Source: Ferrovum myxofaciens (GTDB lineage Bacteria > Pseudomonadota > Gammaproteobacteria > Burkholderiales > Ferrovaceae). Taken from it: a DNA stretch of 64,000 nt. The position numbers and the translations under genes were made by a program. The notes under the pieces were generated by a model. It did no database searches, was not told the DNA's origin, and saw only the letters and a list, made by a program, of their open reading frames with translations. Location: positions 46,869 through 110,868 of the forward strand of contig NZ_JPOQ01000016.1 of the NCBI RefSeq assembly GCF_000735045.1, written 5' to 3'. Below, one piece after another: positions 57,619-64,000 of the stretch (positions within the stretch are counted from its first letter, which is position 1; each line of letters starts with the position of its first letter).

Positions 57619-57960
57619 ATGGACCCATGTGAGGGCGCAACGCTGCATAATTTCAAGCAGATGTATGCTTCGGCCGATCGAGCCTGCAGTTTTCTTAAAG
57701 TGTTGGCCAACCCGGATCGTCTCGTCCTTCTTTGCCGTTTGGCAGAGGGTGAGTCTTGTGTCAGCGAATTGGAGTCTGCTCTGGACATCCATCAGCCCAC
57801 CTTGTCACAGCAACTGGGAATTTTGCGAGAAGAGGGTCTGGTGGCCACCCGACGAGATGGTAAGCACATTTTCTACCGGGTGATCAGCCCAGAGTCCATT
57901 GCCATCATCAAAGCATTACAAACCCAATTCTGCAAACCGCTCGGAACCGGACAGGATTGA
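57619..57960 (+). CDS. ArsR-family regulator of the SqrR/BigR/YgaV persulfide-sensing type
   Basis: Winged-helix repressor of 113 residues. ATG 57619 has GGAG 9 bases upstream; a TTG at 57604 would add five residues without a site. The recognition region is HQPTLSQQLGILREEGLVATRRDGK. Cys39 (VLLCRLA) and Cys105 (TQFCKP) are 66 residues apart, exactly the spacing of Cys41 and Cys107 of SqrR, and at the same places as the YgaV/BigR cysteines that form a tetrasulfide link. Extra cysteines are at 4, 23 and 47. It is divergent from the efflux operon, which it should repress. The ELxxxC-type metal site (CVC) of arsenic or cadmium sensors is absent. Confidence 0.88.
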   Translation: MDPCEGATLHNFKQMYASADRACSFLKVLANPDRLVLLCRLAEGESCVSELESALDIHQPTLSQQLGILREEGLVATRRDGKHIFYRVISPESIAIIKALQTQFCKPLGTGQD

Positions 57961-57976
57961 AAGAACCTTCCGGAAT

Positions 57977-59743
57977 TCACAGGCCTGACGGGCTTGATGT
58001 CTCCTGATTGAACCAGTGAAGGGTACGATGCAAACTCACCACTCCGCCCACAATGATCAGGGTGGGTGCCTGCAGGGGTTCGGTCCGTACTTGCGCCGGC
58101 AAGGTTTCCAGCGTGCCCGTCATGACTCGCTGATGCCGTGTGGTTCCCTGCTGAATGATCGCGGCCGGGGTCGTCGGGGAAAGACCATGACTGATCAGTT
58201 CCCGACATAAAATTTCCAGACCATGCAAACCCATATACACCACCAGAGTTTGCTGAGGACGCGCCAGATTTACCCAATCCAGATCCATGGTTCCATCCTT
58301 GAGATGGCCCGTCACAAAGATACAGGATTGGGCATGGTCCCGATGCGTCAGGGGGATTCCAGCATAGGCCGCAATGCCAGAAGCTGCGGTGATGCCAGGA
58401 ACCACCTCGAAGGAAATTCCGTGGGCGGCGAGGGTCTCGATTTCCTCTCCCCCTCGTCCAAAGATGAAAGGATCTCCCCCCTTGAGTCTAAGCACCCTTT
58501 TACCTTCCAGCGCCAAACGCACCAGAAGTTCATTGATGCTTTCCTGCGGAACGGCATGGTGACCCCGTTGCTTACCCACATAGAGGCACGTCGCCCCCGG
58601 AGGAAGTAAAGCCATGACCCCCGGTGATACCAGATTGTCATATACCACGATATCCGCTTGATTCATGAGACGCAATGCCTTGACGGTGAGCAAGTCCGGG
58701 TCTCCTGGGCCGGCTCCCACCAAAAATACCTTTCCCAGGGGGATGAAATCCTGACGCGGCCCGGTAAAACGCTGACGATCGCGCCCTTTCCACCATTCTC
58801 CGGTCAGTGCCCGTGCTTCTTCAACAGAGGTCGCTCGTTCCATGGCGAATAGAGCAACTGCTGCCGTCTCCACCACCGCAGCCTCCCCATAGTCACTCTC
58901 CTCGCTGCCCGCCCACACACGGTACAAACGGGCGCAATCCATGGAATCATCCCGCAGATGCCGTTTCTCGAAACAGGCTGGCCAGAGTTCCTGCTGCGCT
59001 ACGCCCTGTCTAGACCAATAAAGTTGGGTCGCGCCATCCGGATTGATTTCAGCCTCCCCCCCTTCCCCCTTGAAGACAAACATGCAGGGATCTCCCAGCA
59101 ATCGGGCTGCCTGCTGGTGAATCCTGTCATAGCCCGGATGAAAAATTCCCACCAGAGATACAGGCGCATTCAACGGGTTACTCATTCGTGCCACCGTATG
59201 AATGGGCGAACGTAACCCCAGCACCTGCTTCAACTCTAGCAACTTCATGATCTGGGGTGCAAAATTTGCCACGGAGATAAAGGCAAAACCGGTCTTCACC
59301 ATGGAGTCCGCCGCCTCGTCCAGCGAGTATGCCCTGGGGATTCCCAAGGCTTTCAACGCATCAGAAACGGAACGGCGTTCGGCCTCCACCTGCTCCAGAC
59401 CATGCATCAGTACCCGAATGCCACGTTCGGCCAGAAGCAACGCTGACAGTACATACCAAGGCAATTGACGTCGTTTCCCGGCATAACTGGCCCAGTCCAG
59501 ATCCACCAGTACCTTGGGCCCCAAAGGGAGGGAATGTCGCAATGCCCGGACCATACCGGCCACTTCTTCTGCCGTTTCCTCCTTGAGGCGAACCAGAGAT
59601 AGAAATGCCCCAATCTGTTCCGGACGCACCGCTCCCGCCAGAATCAGTCCGAGGGCTTCCTCGGCTTCTGTTTCGGTCAAACTGCGGGCACCGCGCTGTC
59701 CTTTGCCCAGCAGCCGTATAAACTTCGTAAAGGGATGTTCCAT
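57977..59743 (-). CDS. Fusion protein: TrpD2/YbiB-like domain + uroporphyrinogen-III C-methyltransferase (SUMT)
   Basis: One uninterrupted 588-codon frame. Residues 1 to about 322 resemble the YbiB/TrpD2 family (anthranilate phosphoribosyltransferase fold): [19 protein letters not shown] at the start, [23 protein letters not shown] and [14 protein letters not shown]. The PRPP loop GTGGD of true TrpD is replaced by [10 protein letters not shown]. Residues about 337-580 are a complete [48 protein letters not shown] and PLTHRD. SUMT makes precorrin-2 for sirohaem, needed by sulfite and nitrite reductases. It lacks the oxidase/ferrochelatase domain of CysG. Separate genes in most relatives, so the fusion is notable. 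Confidence 0.88.
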   Translation of the reverse strand: MEHPFTKFIRLLGKGQRGARSLTETEAEEALGLILAGAVRPEQIGAFLSLVRLKEETAEEVAGMVRALRHSLPLGPKVLVDLDWASYAGKRRQLPWYVLSALLLAERGIRVLMHGLEQVEAERRSVSDALKALGIPRAYSLDEAADSMVKTGFAFISVANFAPQIMKLLELKQVLGLRSPIHTVARMSNPLNAPVSLVGIFHPGYDRIHQQAARLLGDPCMFVFKGEGGEAEINPDGATQLYWSRQGVAQQELWPACFEKRHLRDDSMDCARLYRVWAGSEESDYGEAAVVETAAVALFAMERATSVEEARALTGEWWKGRDRQRFTGPRQDFIPLGKVFLVGAGPGDPDLLTVKALRLMNQADIVVYDNLVSPGVMALLPPGATCLYVGKQRGHHAVPQESINELLVRLALEGKRVLRLKGGDPFIFGRGGEEIETLAAHGISFEVVPGITAASGIAAYAGIPLTHRDHAQSCIFVTGHLKDGTMDLDWVNLARPQQTLVVYMGLHGLEILCRELISHGLSPTTPAAIIQQGTTRHQRVMTGTLETLPAQVRTEPLQAPTLIIVGGVVSLHRTLHWFNQETSSPSGL

Positions 59744-59797
59744 GACTCATGGTACCAAAAATTCAACCCAAGGCGTGTCCCTCGAAGGGAGTCGGGC

Positions 59798-60025
59798 TCA
59801 CTTCTTTCTGAGAAAAAAGGTGTACTCACTTCCCTCTTGTGCCGCAGAGATCAACTCGTGACCCGTCTGCTTGGAAAAAGCCTGTATATCTCCCATCGAA
59901 CCGACATCAGTGGAAATGATTCTGAGCACCTGACCCGACACCATATCCGCCAAGGATTTTTTTGTTTTCAAGATCGGCAGGGGGCAACTCATTCCCCTGA
60001 CATCCAGTTCCTTGTCCGCTTGCAT
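59798..60025 (-). CDS. TusA-family sulfur carrier protein
   Basis: Small persulfide-carrying protein of 75 residues. ATG 60025 has AGGAG 8 bases upstream; the frame is open to 60070 but without a site. The active-site motif RGMSCPLPILKTKKSL (CPxP, Cys near residue 14) is intact. TusA proteins shuttle sulfane sulfur for tRNA thiolation or oxidative sulfur metabolism; which role applies here is not clear. It sits between the SUMT fusion and a LysR gene, all on the minus strand. Confidence 0.9.
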   Translation of the reverse strand: MQADKELDVRGMSCPLPILKTKKSLADMVSGQVLRIISTDVGSMGDIQAFSKQTGHELISAAQEGSEYTFFLRKK

Positions 60026-60060
60026 GGCGCTTTCTCCTTTTCGTAAACGTCCCGAATGAT

Positions 60061-60100
60061 ACTCTACCAAATCACCTCAGGAAGCGGGATTTGGTAGAGT
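60061..60100. repeat. Perfect 13-bp inverted repeat spanning the LysR stop codon
   Basis: ACTCTACCAAATC (60061-60073) and its exact complement GATTTGGTAGAGT (60088-60100), 14-base loop. The loop contains the stop codon of the LysR gene (60077-60079). No U tract follows on either strand, so it is not a standard terminator; it could protect the mRNA 3' end or restrict read-through into the TusA gene. Confidence 0.85.
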
Positions 60101-60961
60101 TAGAGTTTCACCGAGGAAAGATTCAAAGGCCGCGCGTGCCGGACTGGCTGGTCGTCCTTTCAGGGAGATCTGGCTGAGAGGACGTTGCAGATCTCCCTGC
60201 GACCAGGGAATGTAGGCCAACTCTCCCTGCTCGAGATGGTGGGCCGCCATGATCGCAGGAACGATGGCAACTCCCACGCCTGCGACAACCATCTGAACGG
60301 CCGCCTGGTTGCTTTGCACGATAATCTGTCGCGCAGGGACAATTCCCAGATGCGCCAGGGTTTCCGCCACTACCCGTGCCGTGCCGGATCCTTCTTCTCT
60401 AAGAATCCAACGGCATTGCCCTAGATGTTCCCGTTTCACTCCCGGTTTCGTCACCAGAAGCAGGGGCTCATTGTGCCATAATCTGCAATTCAGACGATCC
60501 TCATCCACCGGCCCTTCCACCAGCGCCACCTCCACCAAGCCTTCCAGTACCTGATGTACCATGGTTTCCGTGTTCCCGCTACTCACCCGAATGTCGATCT
60601 GGGGATGGCGTTCCAGAAAAAGAGCCAGATCCCGTCCCAGCCAATAGGTAGCAATGGTCGTGCTGGCGCCGATATGCAAACAACCCTTGCGTAATCCGCG
60701 CCGTTCTTCGATATCCTGCAATGCTGCCTGCTCTAGGGCAAAAATGGAACGGGCGTGAGAGAACAAAGATACACCCGCTTGCGTCAACTTGACCTGACGG
60801 GAGGTTCGTTCCAGCAGTGCGATGCCCAGGATCTCTTCGAGACCGCTGACTGCCTTGGAAATGGCGGGCTGGGTGAGGTGCAGATATTCTGCCGCACCTG
60901 TAAAACTACCGGTACGGGCAACTTCTGCAAATGCTCTCAAATGATGGAAGTTCAGTTTCAT
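60077..60961 (-). CDS. LysR-family transcriptional regulator
   Basis: A 294-residue LysR protein from ATG 60961 (TTG 60967 possible). Helix-turn-helix at about 18-40: TGSFTGAAEYLHLTQPAISK. The effector domain contains the usual IGASTTIATYWLG and SGNTETMVHQVLEG segments and a C-terminal GVGVAIVPAIM. The ligand cannot be told. Adjacent sulfur and sirohaem genes suggest a role in sulfur/nitrogen assimilation like CysB or YeiE, but the same domain pattern also fits CbbR. LysR genes usually regulate neighbours; here the neighbours downstream are tusA-like and the SUMT fusion. Confidence 0.88.
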   Translation of the reverse strand: MKLNFHHLRAFAEVARTGSFTGAAEYLHLTQPAISKAVSGLEEILGIALLERTSRQVKLTQAGVSLFSHARSIFALEQAALQDIEERRGLRKGCLHIGASTTIATYWLGRDLALFLERHPQIDIRVSSGNTETMVHQVLEGLVEVALVEGPVDEDRLNCRLWHNEPLLLVTKPGVKREHLGQCRWILREEGSGTARVVAETLAHLGIVPARQIIVQSNQAAVQMVVAGVGVAIVPAIMAAHHLEQGELAYIPWSQGDLQRPLSQISLKGRPASPARAAFESFLGETLTLPNPAS

Positions 60962-61012
60962 GGACAAAAGTATCGCTGCACACTCGATGAGTAAGGACCA
61001 TTCCCTGGAGAA

Positions 61013-61723
61013 TCAAGGGCAATGAACGCCTATCCTCGGCCCCCAAAGGAGGCCGGTTCGGGTAGGTTCAACCCCGTAAGCCAACACTTCCACCCCTTCA
61101 CGCATCACCTCGCGCAGCAACCGGCCATAGGCAGGATCTATGGCATCCGCAGGATGTACTACGTGAACATCCGCGCGTTGAACACAGAACAGCAACACAC
61201 TCCGCGCGCCCTCTTGCACCACACAGTCCCGCAATTCCCCCAGATGCTTCAAAGCCCGCTGACTGACAGCATCGGGAAACAATCCTATCCCCGGTTCAAG
61301 ACTGGTGGTTACGCTCTTGACTTCGAGATAACAAACGGGAGAATTTTGATCCTCAAGCAACCAATCGATCCGACTACGTTGCTGACCGTAGGATACCTCC
61401 GGGCGGTGGCTGGCATAGCCCGATACTTCTTCGATCGCGCCCCGTTTCAATGCCTCCCCCACCAATGCATTGGCCCGATGTGTGTTCACCCCGACCCAAA
61501 CCTTACCGACCTGAATCTGTTCAAGGGTATAAGGACAGCGACGGGTGGTGTCGCGGGCACGGCTCAGGCGCGCGCCTTGCCCCAACTCCAAGCATCCCAA
61601 CATACTGCCTGTATTAGGTACATGTGCTGTAATGACTTCTCCATCACCGAGTTCGATATCCGCCAGAAAACGCTGGTAGCGCCGCAACAGGCGCCCCTCA
61701 CTCAGAGATTCCGCATAATTCAT
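61013..61723 (-). CDS. sfsA: Sugar fermentation stimulation protein SfsA family
   Basis: A 236-residue SfsA-family protein, a nuclease-fold DNA-binding protein with an OB-like N-terminus. Conserved parts: LLRRYQRFLADI near 13-24, HVPNTGSMLGCLE, VNTHRANALV, RIDWLLED and YLEVKSVT (the nuclease-like Glu-x-Lys). Exact function in this organism is unknown. It stops 51 bases before the LysR start and begins next to the pirin stop. Confidence 0.92.
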   Translation of the reverse strand: MNYAESLSEGRLLRRYQRFLADIELGDGEVITAHVPNTGSMLGCLELGQGARLSRARDTTRRCPYTLEQIQVGKVWVGVNTHRANALVGEALKRGAIEEVSGYASHRPEVSYGQQRSRIDWLLEDQNSPVCYLEVKSVTTSLEPGIGLFPDAVSQRALKHLGELRDCVVQEGARSVLLFCVQRADVHVVHPADAIDPAYGRLLREVMREGVEVLAYGVEPTRTGLLWGPRIGVHCP

Positions 61724-61726
61724 GAA

Positions 61727-62425
61727 TCAGGGTAAATCGAACAACAGGAATTCCGTTTGTCCCGGAGTCCCAATGGCAATTCGTTCACGCTGGGCGATGC
61801 GTAATCCATCGCCTTCCCGCAAAGGACGTCCATCCACGATCAATTCGCCAGCCGCCACTTGCAGGTAACCTTTGCGCCCTGGATCAAAATCGTATACCAG
61901 AGTGTCATCCGCCCCCAATATCGAGGCATAAATCCGGACGTCCTGATGAATCGTCAGAGACCCGTCACGCCCATCTGGAGAAGCAATGAGACAGAACCGT
62001 CCGCGCCGTTCTTCCGGCAGAAATTTTTTCTGTTCATATTCAGGGGTTCGTCCCCGCCGGTCAGGCAAAATCCATATCTGCAACAGATGGACAGGATCAG
62101 ATTCGGATGGGTTGAATTCGCTGTGGGTGATGCCGCTGCCCGCGCTCATTCTCTGTACCTCTCCAGCTTGGATCACCGATCCATTCCCCATACTGTCCCG
62201 GTGTTCCAGACTGCCCTCGAGAAGGTAGGTAAGGATCTCCATGTCCTGATGAGGGTGTGTGCCAAACCCACTATTCGGTGCAATCCGGTCATCATTCAGG
62301 ACCCGCAGAACACTGTAATGCATGTGCGCCGGGTCATGATAATCTGCAAAGGAAAAGGAATGCCAGGATTCCAACCAGCCTTGGTGGGCATATCCCCTGT
62401 CTTTGGAACGACGCAGTGCCAACAT
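61727..62425 (-). CDS. Pirin family protein (YhhW/quercetin dioxygenase type)
   Basis: Bicupin protein of 232 residues. Metal ligands of the N-terminal cupin: GFGTHPHQDMEILTY (two His) and GSGITHSEFNPS with another His. The C-terminal cupin has lost its ligands, as in YhhW. Such proteins oxidise quercetin in vitro; the true substrate is unknown. Three bases separate its stop from the sfsA start. Confidence 0.9.
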   Translation of the reverse strand: MLALRRSKDRGYAHQGWLESWHSFSFADYHDPAHMHYSVLRVLNDDRIAPNSGFGTHPHQDMEILTYLLEGSLEHRDSMGNGSVIQAGEVQRMSAGSGITHSEFNPSESDPVHLLQIWILPDRRGRTPEYEQKKFLPEERRGRFCLIASPDGRDGSLTIHQDVRIYASILGADDTLVYDFDPGRKGYLQVAAGELIVDGRPLREGDGLRIAQRERIAIGTPGQTEFLLFDLP

Positions 62426-62451
62426 GAGTCATCTCCCTGGAAGCGGAATCT

Positions 62452-62457
62452 ATTATA
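62452..62457 (-). promoter_or_regulatory. Candidate -10 box (TATAAT) for the pirin gene
   Basis: Perfect TATAAT on the minus strand 26 bases before the pirin ATG at 62425. No good -35 hexamer. It suggests pirin-sfsA have a promoter separate from glcF. Confidence 0.4.
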
Positions 62458-62498
62458 CGGATCCCATAGGCACAAGATAGGGACAAGAGGAGCTGGAA

Positions 62499-63770
62499 TC
62501 AAGCCCTTCTTTCACGTCGAGGAATCAGATCATCCAGCCATTCTACCCAATGCCGAACGGGAATCGACTCATCCTTGGCCAGATGCATCTGACACCCAAT
62601 GTTGGCGCTCAGAATGACCTCCGGTTTTCCAGCCTTGAGAGCCGCCAGTTTGTTTATCTTGAGTTGCTCGGATAACCCGGGTTGGAGCATGGAATAAGTG
62701 CCGGCGGAACCACAACAAAGATGCCCATCTTCTACGGCGGTGAGTTCTGCCCCCGCTGCCCGTAACAACTGTTCCACACCCCCACGCAGGCGCAATCCAT
62801 GCTGGAGTGAACAAGGGGCATGAAAAGCAACGCGCCCCTTGGACTGGTCAGAATCGATGCCAAGGCTTTTCAATGTCAATCGTTGTTCATCCAGGGTTAC
62901 GCCGATCTCTCTGATCAGTACTTCAGAAATATCCTGGGCCAATTCGGTCACCCGACGGGCCCGTTCCCGATACGCGGGGTCATGGCGCAGGGCATGCCCA
63001 TATTCGCGCACTTCGACCCCGCAACCCGAAGCCGTACTGATAATGGCTTCTGCCCCTTGTTCCACGAAGGGCCACCAGGCATCGATATTACGACGCATGG
63101 CCTGCAGTGCTTTTTCTTCATCTCCCAGGTGATGAGCCAGGGCCCCACAACATCCCGCACTGGGCGCTACCACACCTGAAATGCCCAATCTATCCAGCAA
63201 ACGTTGTGCCGCGCTCTGAGTCGCCGGGGTCAAAGCCGGTTGGACACAACCCGCCAAAAACACCATGCGTCTGGCATGGCGGACAGAAGGGATCCAGCCC
63301 GCTTCCTGGCGGTGGGGAATGGCGGAACGCCAACGCTCGGGAAGCAGGGGACGCACCATGCGCCCCATATTCAACAAGGTTTGAAAAAGTACCGGTTGGG
63401 GCAGTACGGTCTTGAGCAAGGTACGAACCACCCGTTGCCCCAAGGGGCGAGGCACGGTTTTTTCTACCCACTGACGTCCTTCTTCCAGCAAATGGGCATA
63501 CTCCACTCCTGAGGGACAGGTGGTCTCGCAAGAACGACAGGTCAGACAGCGGTCGAGATGAAGGCGGGTTTCCTTCCCCTCGGCCTTGCCTTCCATGAGT
63601 GCCTTGATCAGGTAGATTCGGCCCCGCGGACTATCCCGTTCATCCCCCAGTATCTGATAGGTCGGACAGGTAGCCAAGCAAAATCCACAATGCACACAGG
63701 AACGAAGAATCCCTTCTATGGAAACTGCCGCCGGTAATGCACGGGTTTTTTCGTCAAGATGTGTTTCCAT
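62499..63770 (-). CDS. glcF: Glycolate oxidase iron-sulfur subunit GlcF
   Basis: Fe-S electron-transfer subunit of glycolate dehydrogenase. The 423-residue protein has two ferredoxin 4Fe-4S motifs (CVHCGFCLATCPTYQ near 31-45 and CLTCRSCETTCPSG) and the two CCG domains: LAGCVQPALTP, GCCGALAHHLGD, APCSLQHG and LCCGSAGTYSMLQP. It starts 4 bases after the glcE stop, the standard glcDEF order. Confidence 0.94.
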   Translation of the reverse strand: METHLDEKTRALPAAVSIEGILRSCVHCGFCLATCPTYQILGDERDSPRGRIYLIKALMEGKAEGKETRLHLDRCLTCRSCETTCPSGVEYAHLLEEGRQWVEKTVPRPLGQRVVRTLLKTVLPQPVLFQTLLNMGRMVRPLLPERWRSAIPHRQEAGWIPSVRHARRMVFLAGCVQPALTPATQSAAQRLLDRLGISGVVAPSAGCCGALAHHLGDEEKALQAMRRNIDAWWPFVEQGAEAIISTASGCGVEVREYGHALRHDPAYRERARRVTELAQDISEVLIREIGVTLDEQRLTLKSLGIDSDQSKGRVAFHAPCSLQHGLRLRGGVEQLLRAAGAELTAVEDGHLCCGSAGTYSMLQPGLSEQLKINKLAALKAGKPEVILSANIGCQMHLAKDESIPVRHWVEWLDDLIPRRERRA

Positions 63771-63774
63771 GGCC

Positions 63775-64000
63775 TTAACCTTCCAGAAAACCGGGGAGCC
63801 CCGGATTCAGAATTCCAGCCGGATCAAAGACTTTCTTGAGGTTGCGGTGAAGGGCCAGCAGTGCGCCTGAGGGAGGCTCTGGAAAAGGACGAGCCGGATC
63901 ACCGCCGTGCCACTGTTGGGCATGCCCTCCGGCTTCCCGCGCCATGGCATGAACCTGAGCGGGACCATGATCGCAGGCAATCCAGCGTAGTCCCCCCCCC
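63775..64000 (-). CDS. glcE: Glycolate oxidase FAD-binding subunit GlcE (C-terminal part only)
   Basis: The last about 75 residues of a protein running off the right edge. The end reads LHRNLKKVFDPAGILNPG, the typical FAD-linked oxidase C-terminus of GlcD/GlcE. The tail GLPGFLEG and the position directly upstream of glcF indicate GlcE. The edge cuts it in a run of nine C (plus strand). Confidence 0.85.
   Translation of the reverse strand, partial: GGGLRWIACDHGPAQVHAMAREAGGHAQQWHGGDPARPFPEPPSGALLALHRNLKKVFDPAGILNPGLPGFLEG

Noticed and set aside
59422..59743. Functional anthranilate phosphoribosyltransferase in the fusion protein
   Set aside because: The PRPP-binding GTGGD loop is replaced, and there is no tryptophan gene nearby; it fits the YbiB/TrpD2 group.
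60061..60100. Intrinsic terminator for the LysR gene
   Set aside because: The stem is strong, but no U tract follows on either strand.

Overview
The window reads as ordinary chromosome of a betaproteobacterium, probably a respiring Nitrosomonadales-like organism. The evidence is gene order: rpoE-rseA-rseB-mucD followed by lepA-lepB-rnc-era-recO; a single-strand TCA block sdhCDAB-sdhE-gltA-sucAB-lpdA-zapE; and gyrA-serC-pheA-hisC-tyrA-aroA-cmk-rpsA-ihfB-lapA-lapB-pyrF-ugd-hldE-hldD-comEA-cysM. The assignment is inferred from synteny; no rRNA gene is present. I saw no tRNA, CRISPR array, insertion sequence or prophage. Coding density is very high and no gene-free stretch reaches 300 bases.

Layout. 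1-8816 (minus): envelope-stress sigma factor RpoE with anti-sigma RseA, RseB and protease MucD, an intrinsic terminator, then lepA, lepB, rnc, era and recO (cut by the left edge). 8902-15249: ETF:ubiquinone oxidoreductase (plus), converging on a minus-strand run of one-carbon genes (5-formyl-THF cyclo-ligase, MtdA-type methylene-THF dehydrogenase, FchA cyclohydrolase) that contains a pseudouridine synthase and a 599-residue acyl-CoA dehydrogenase. 15328-26946: a RidA-family gene, then the TCA block. 27057-30867: acnA-mdh on the plus strand with a clear sigma-70 promoter and terminator. 30872-48659: the long gyrA-to-cysM run for aromatic amino acid, serine, ribosome, nucleotide and LPS-precursor functions. 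48758-51484 (plus): ubiG, gph, trhP.

The accessory part is 51517-64000. A tripartite RND efflux system (outer-membrane factor, small DUF2892 membrane protein, RND pump, membrane-fusion protein) is divergent from an ArsR-family regulator. That regulator keeps the two cysteines (Cys39 and Cys105) spaced as in the persulfide sensors SqrR/BigR/YgaV. Next comes a single-ORF fusion of a TrpD2/YbiB-like domain to a siroheme methyltransferase (SUMT), then a TusA-like sulfur carrier, a LysR regulator, sfsA, a pirin, and the glycolate oxidase genes glcF and glcE (glcE cut by the right edge).

Most interesting points: the predicted persulfide-responsive efflux operon; the YbiB-SUMT fusion beside TusA and LysR; mtdA-fchA coupled to a DmdC-like acyl-CoA dehydrogenase; and a nine-C homopolymer in the anti-sigma gene rseA just before its membrane segment, which could act as a slippage switch for the RpoE response. 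None is proven new from sequence alone.
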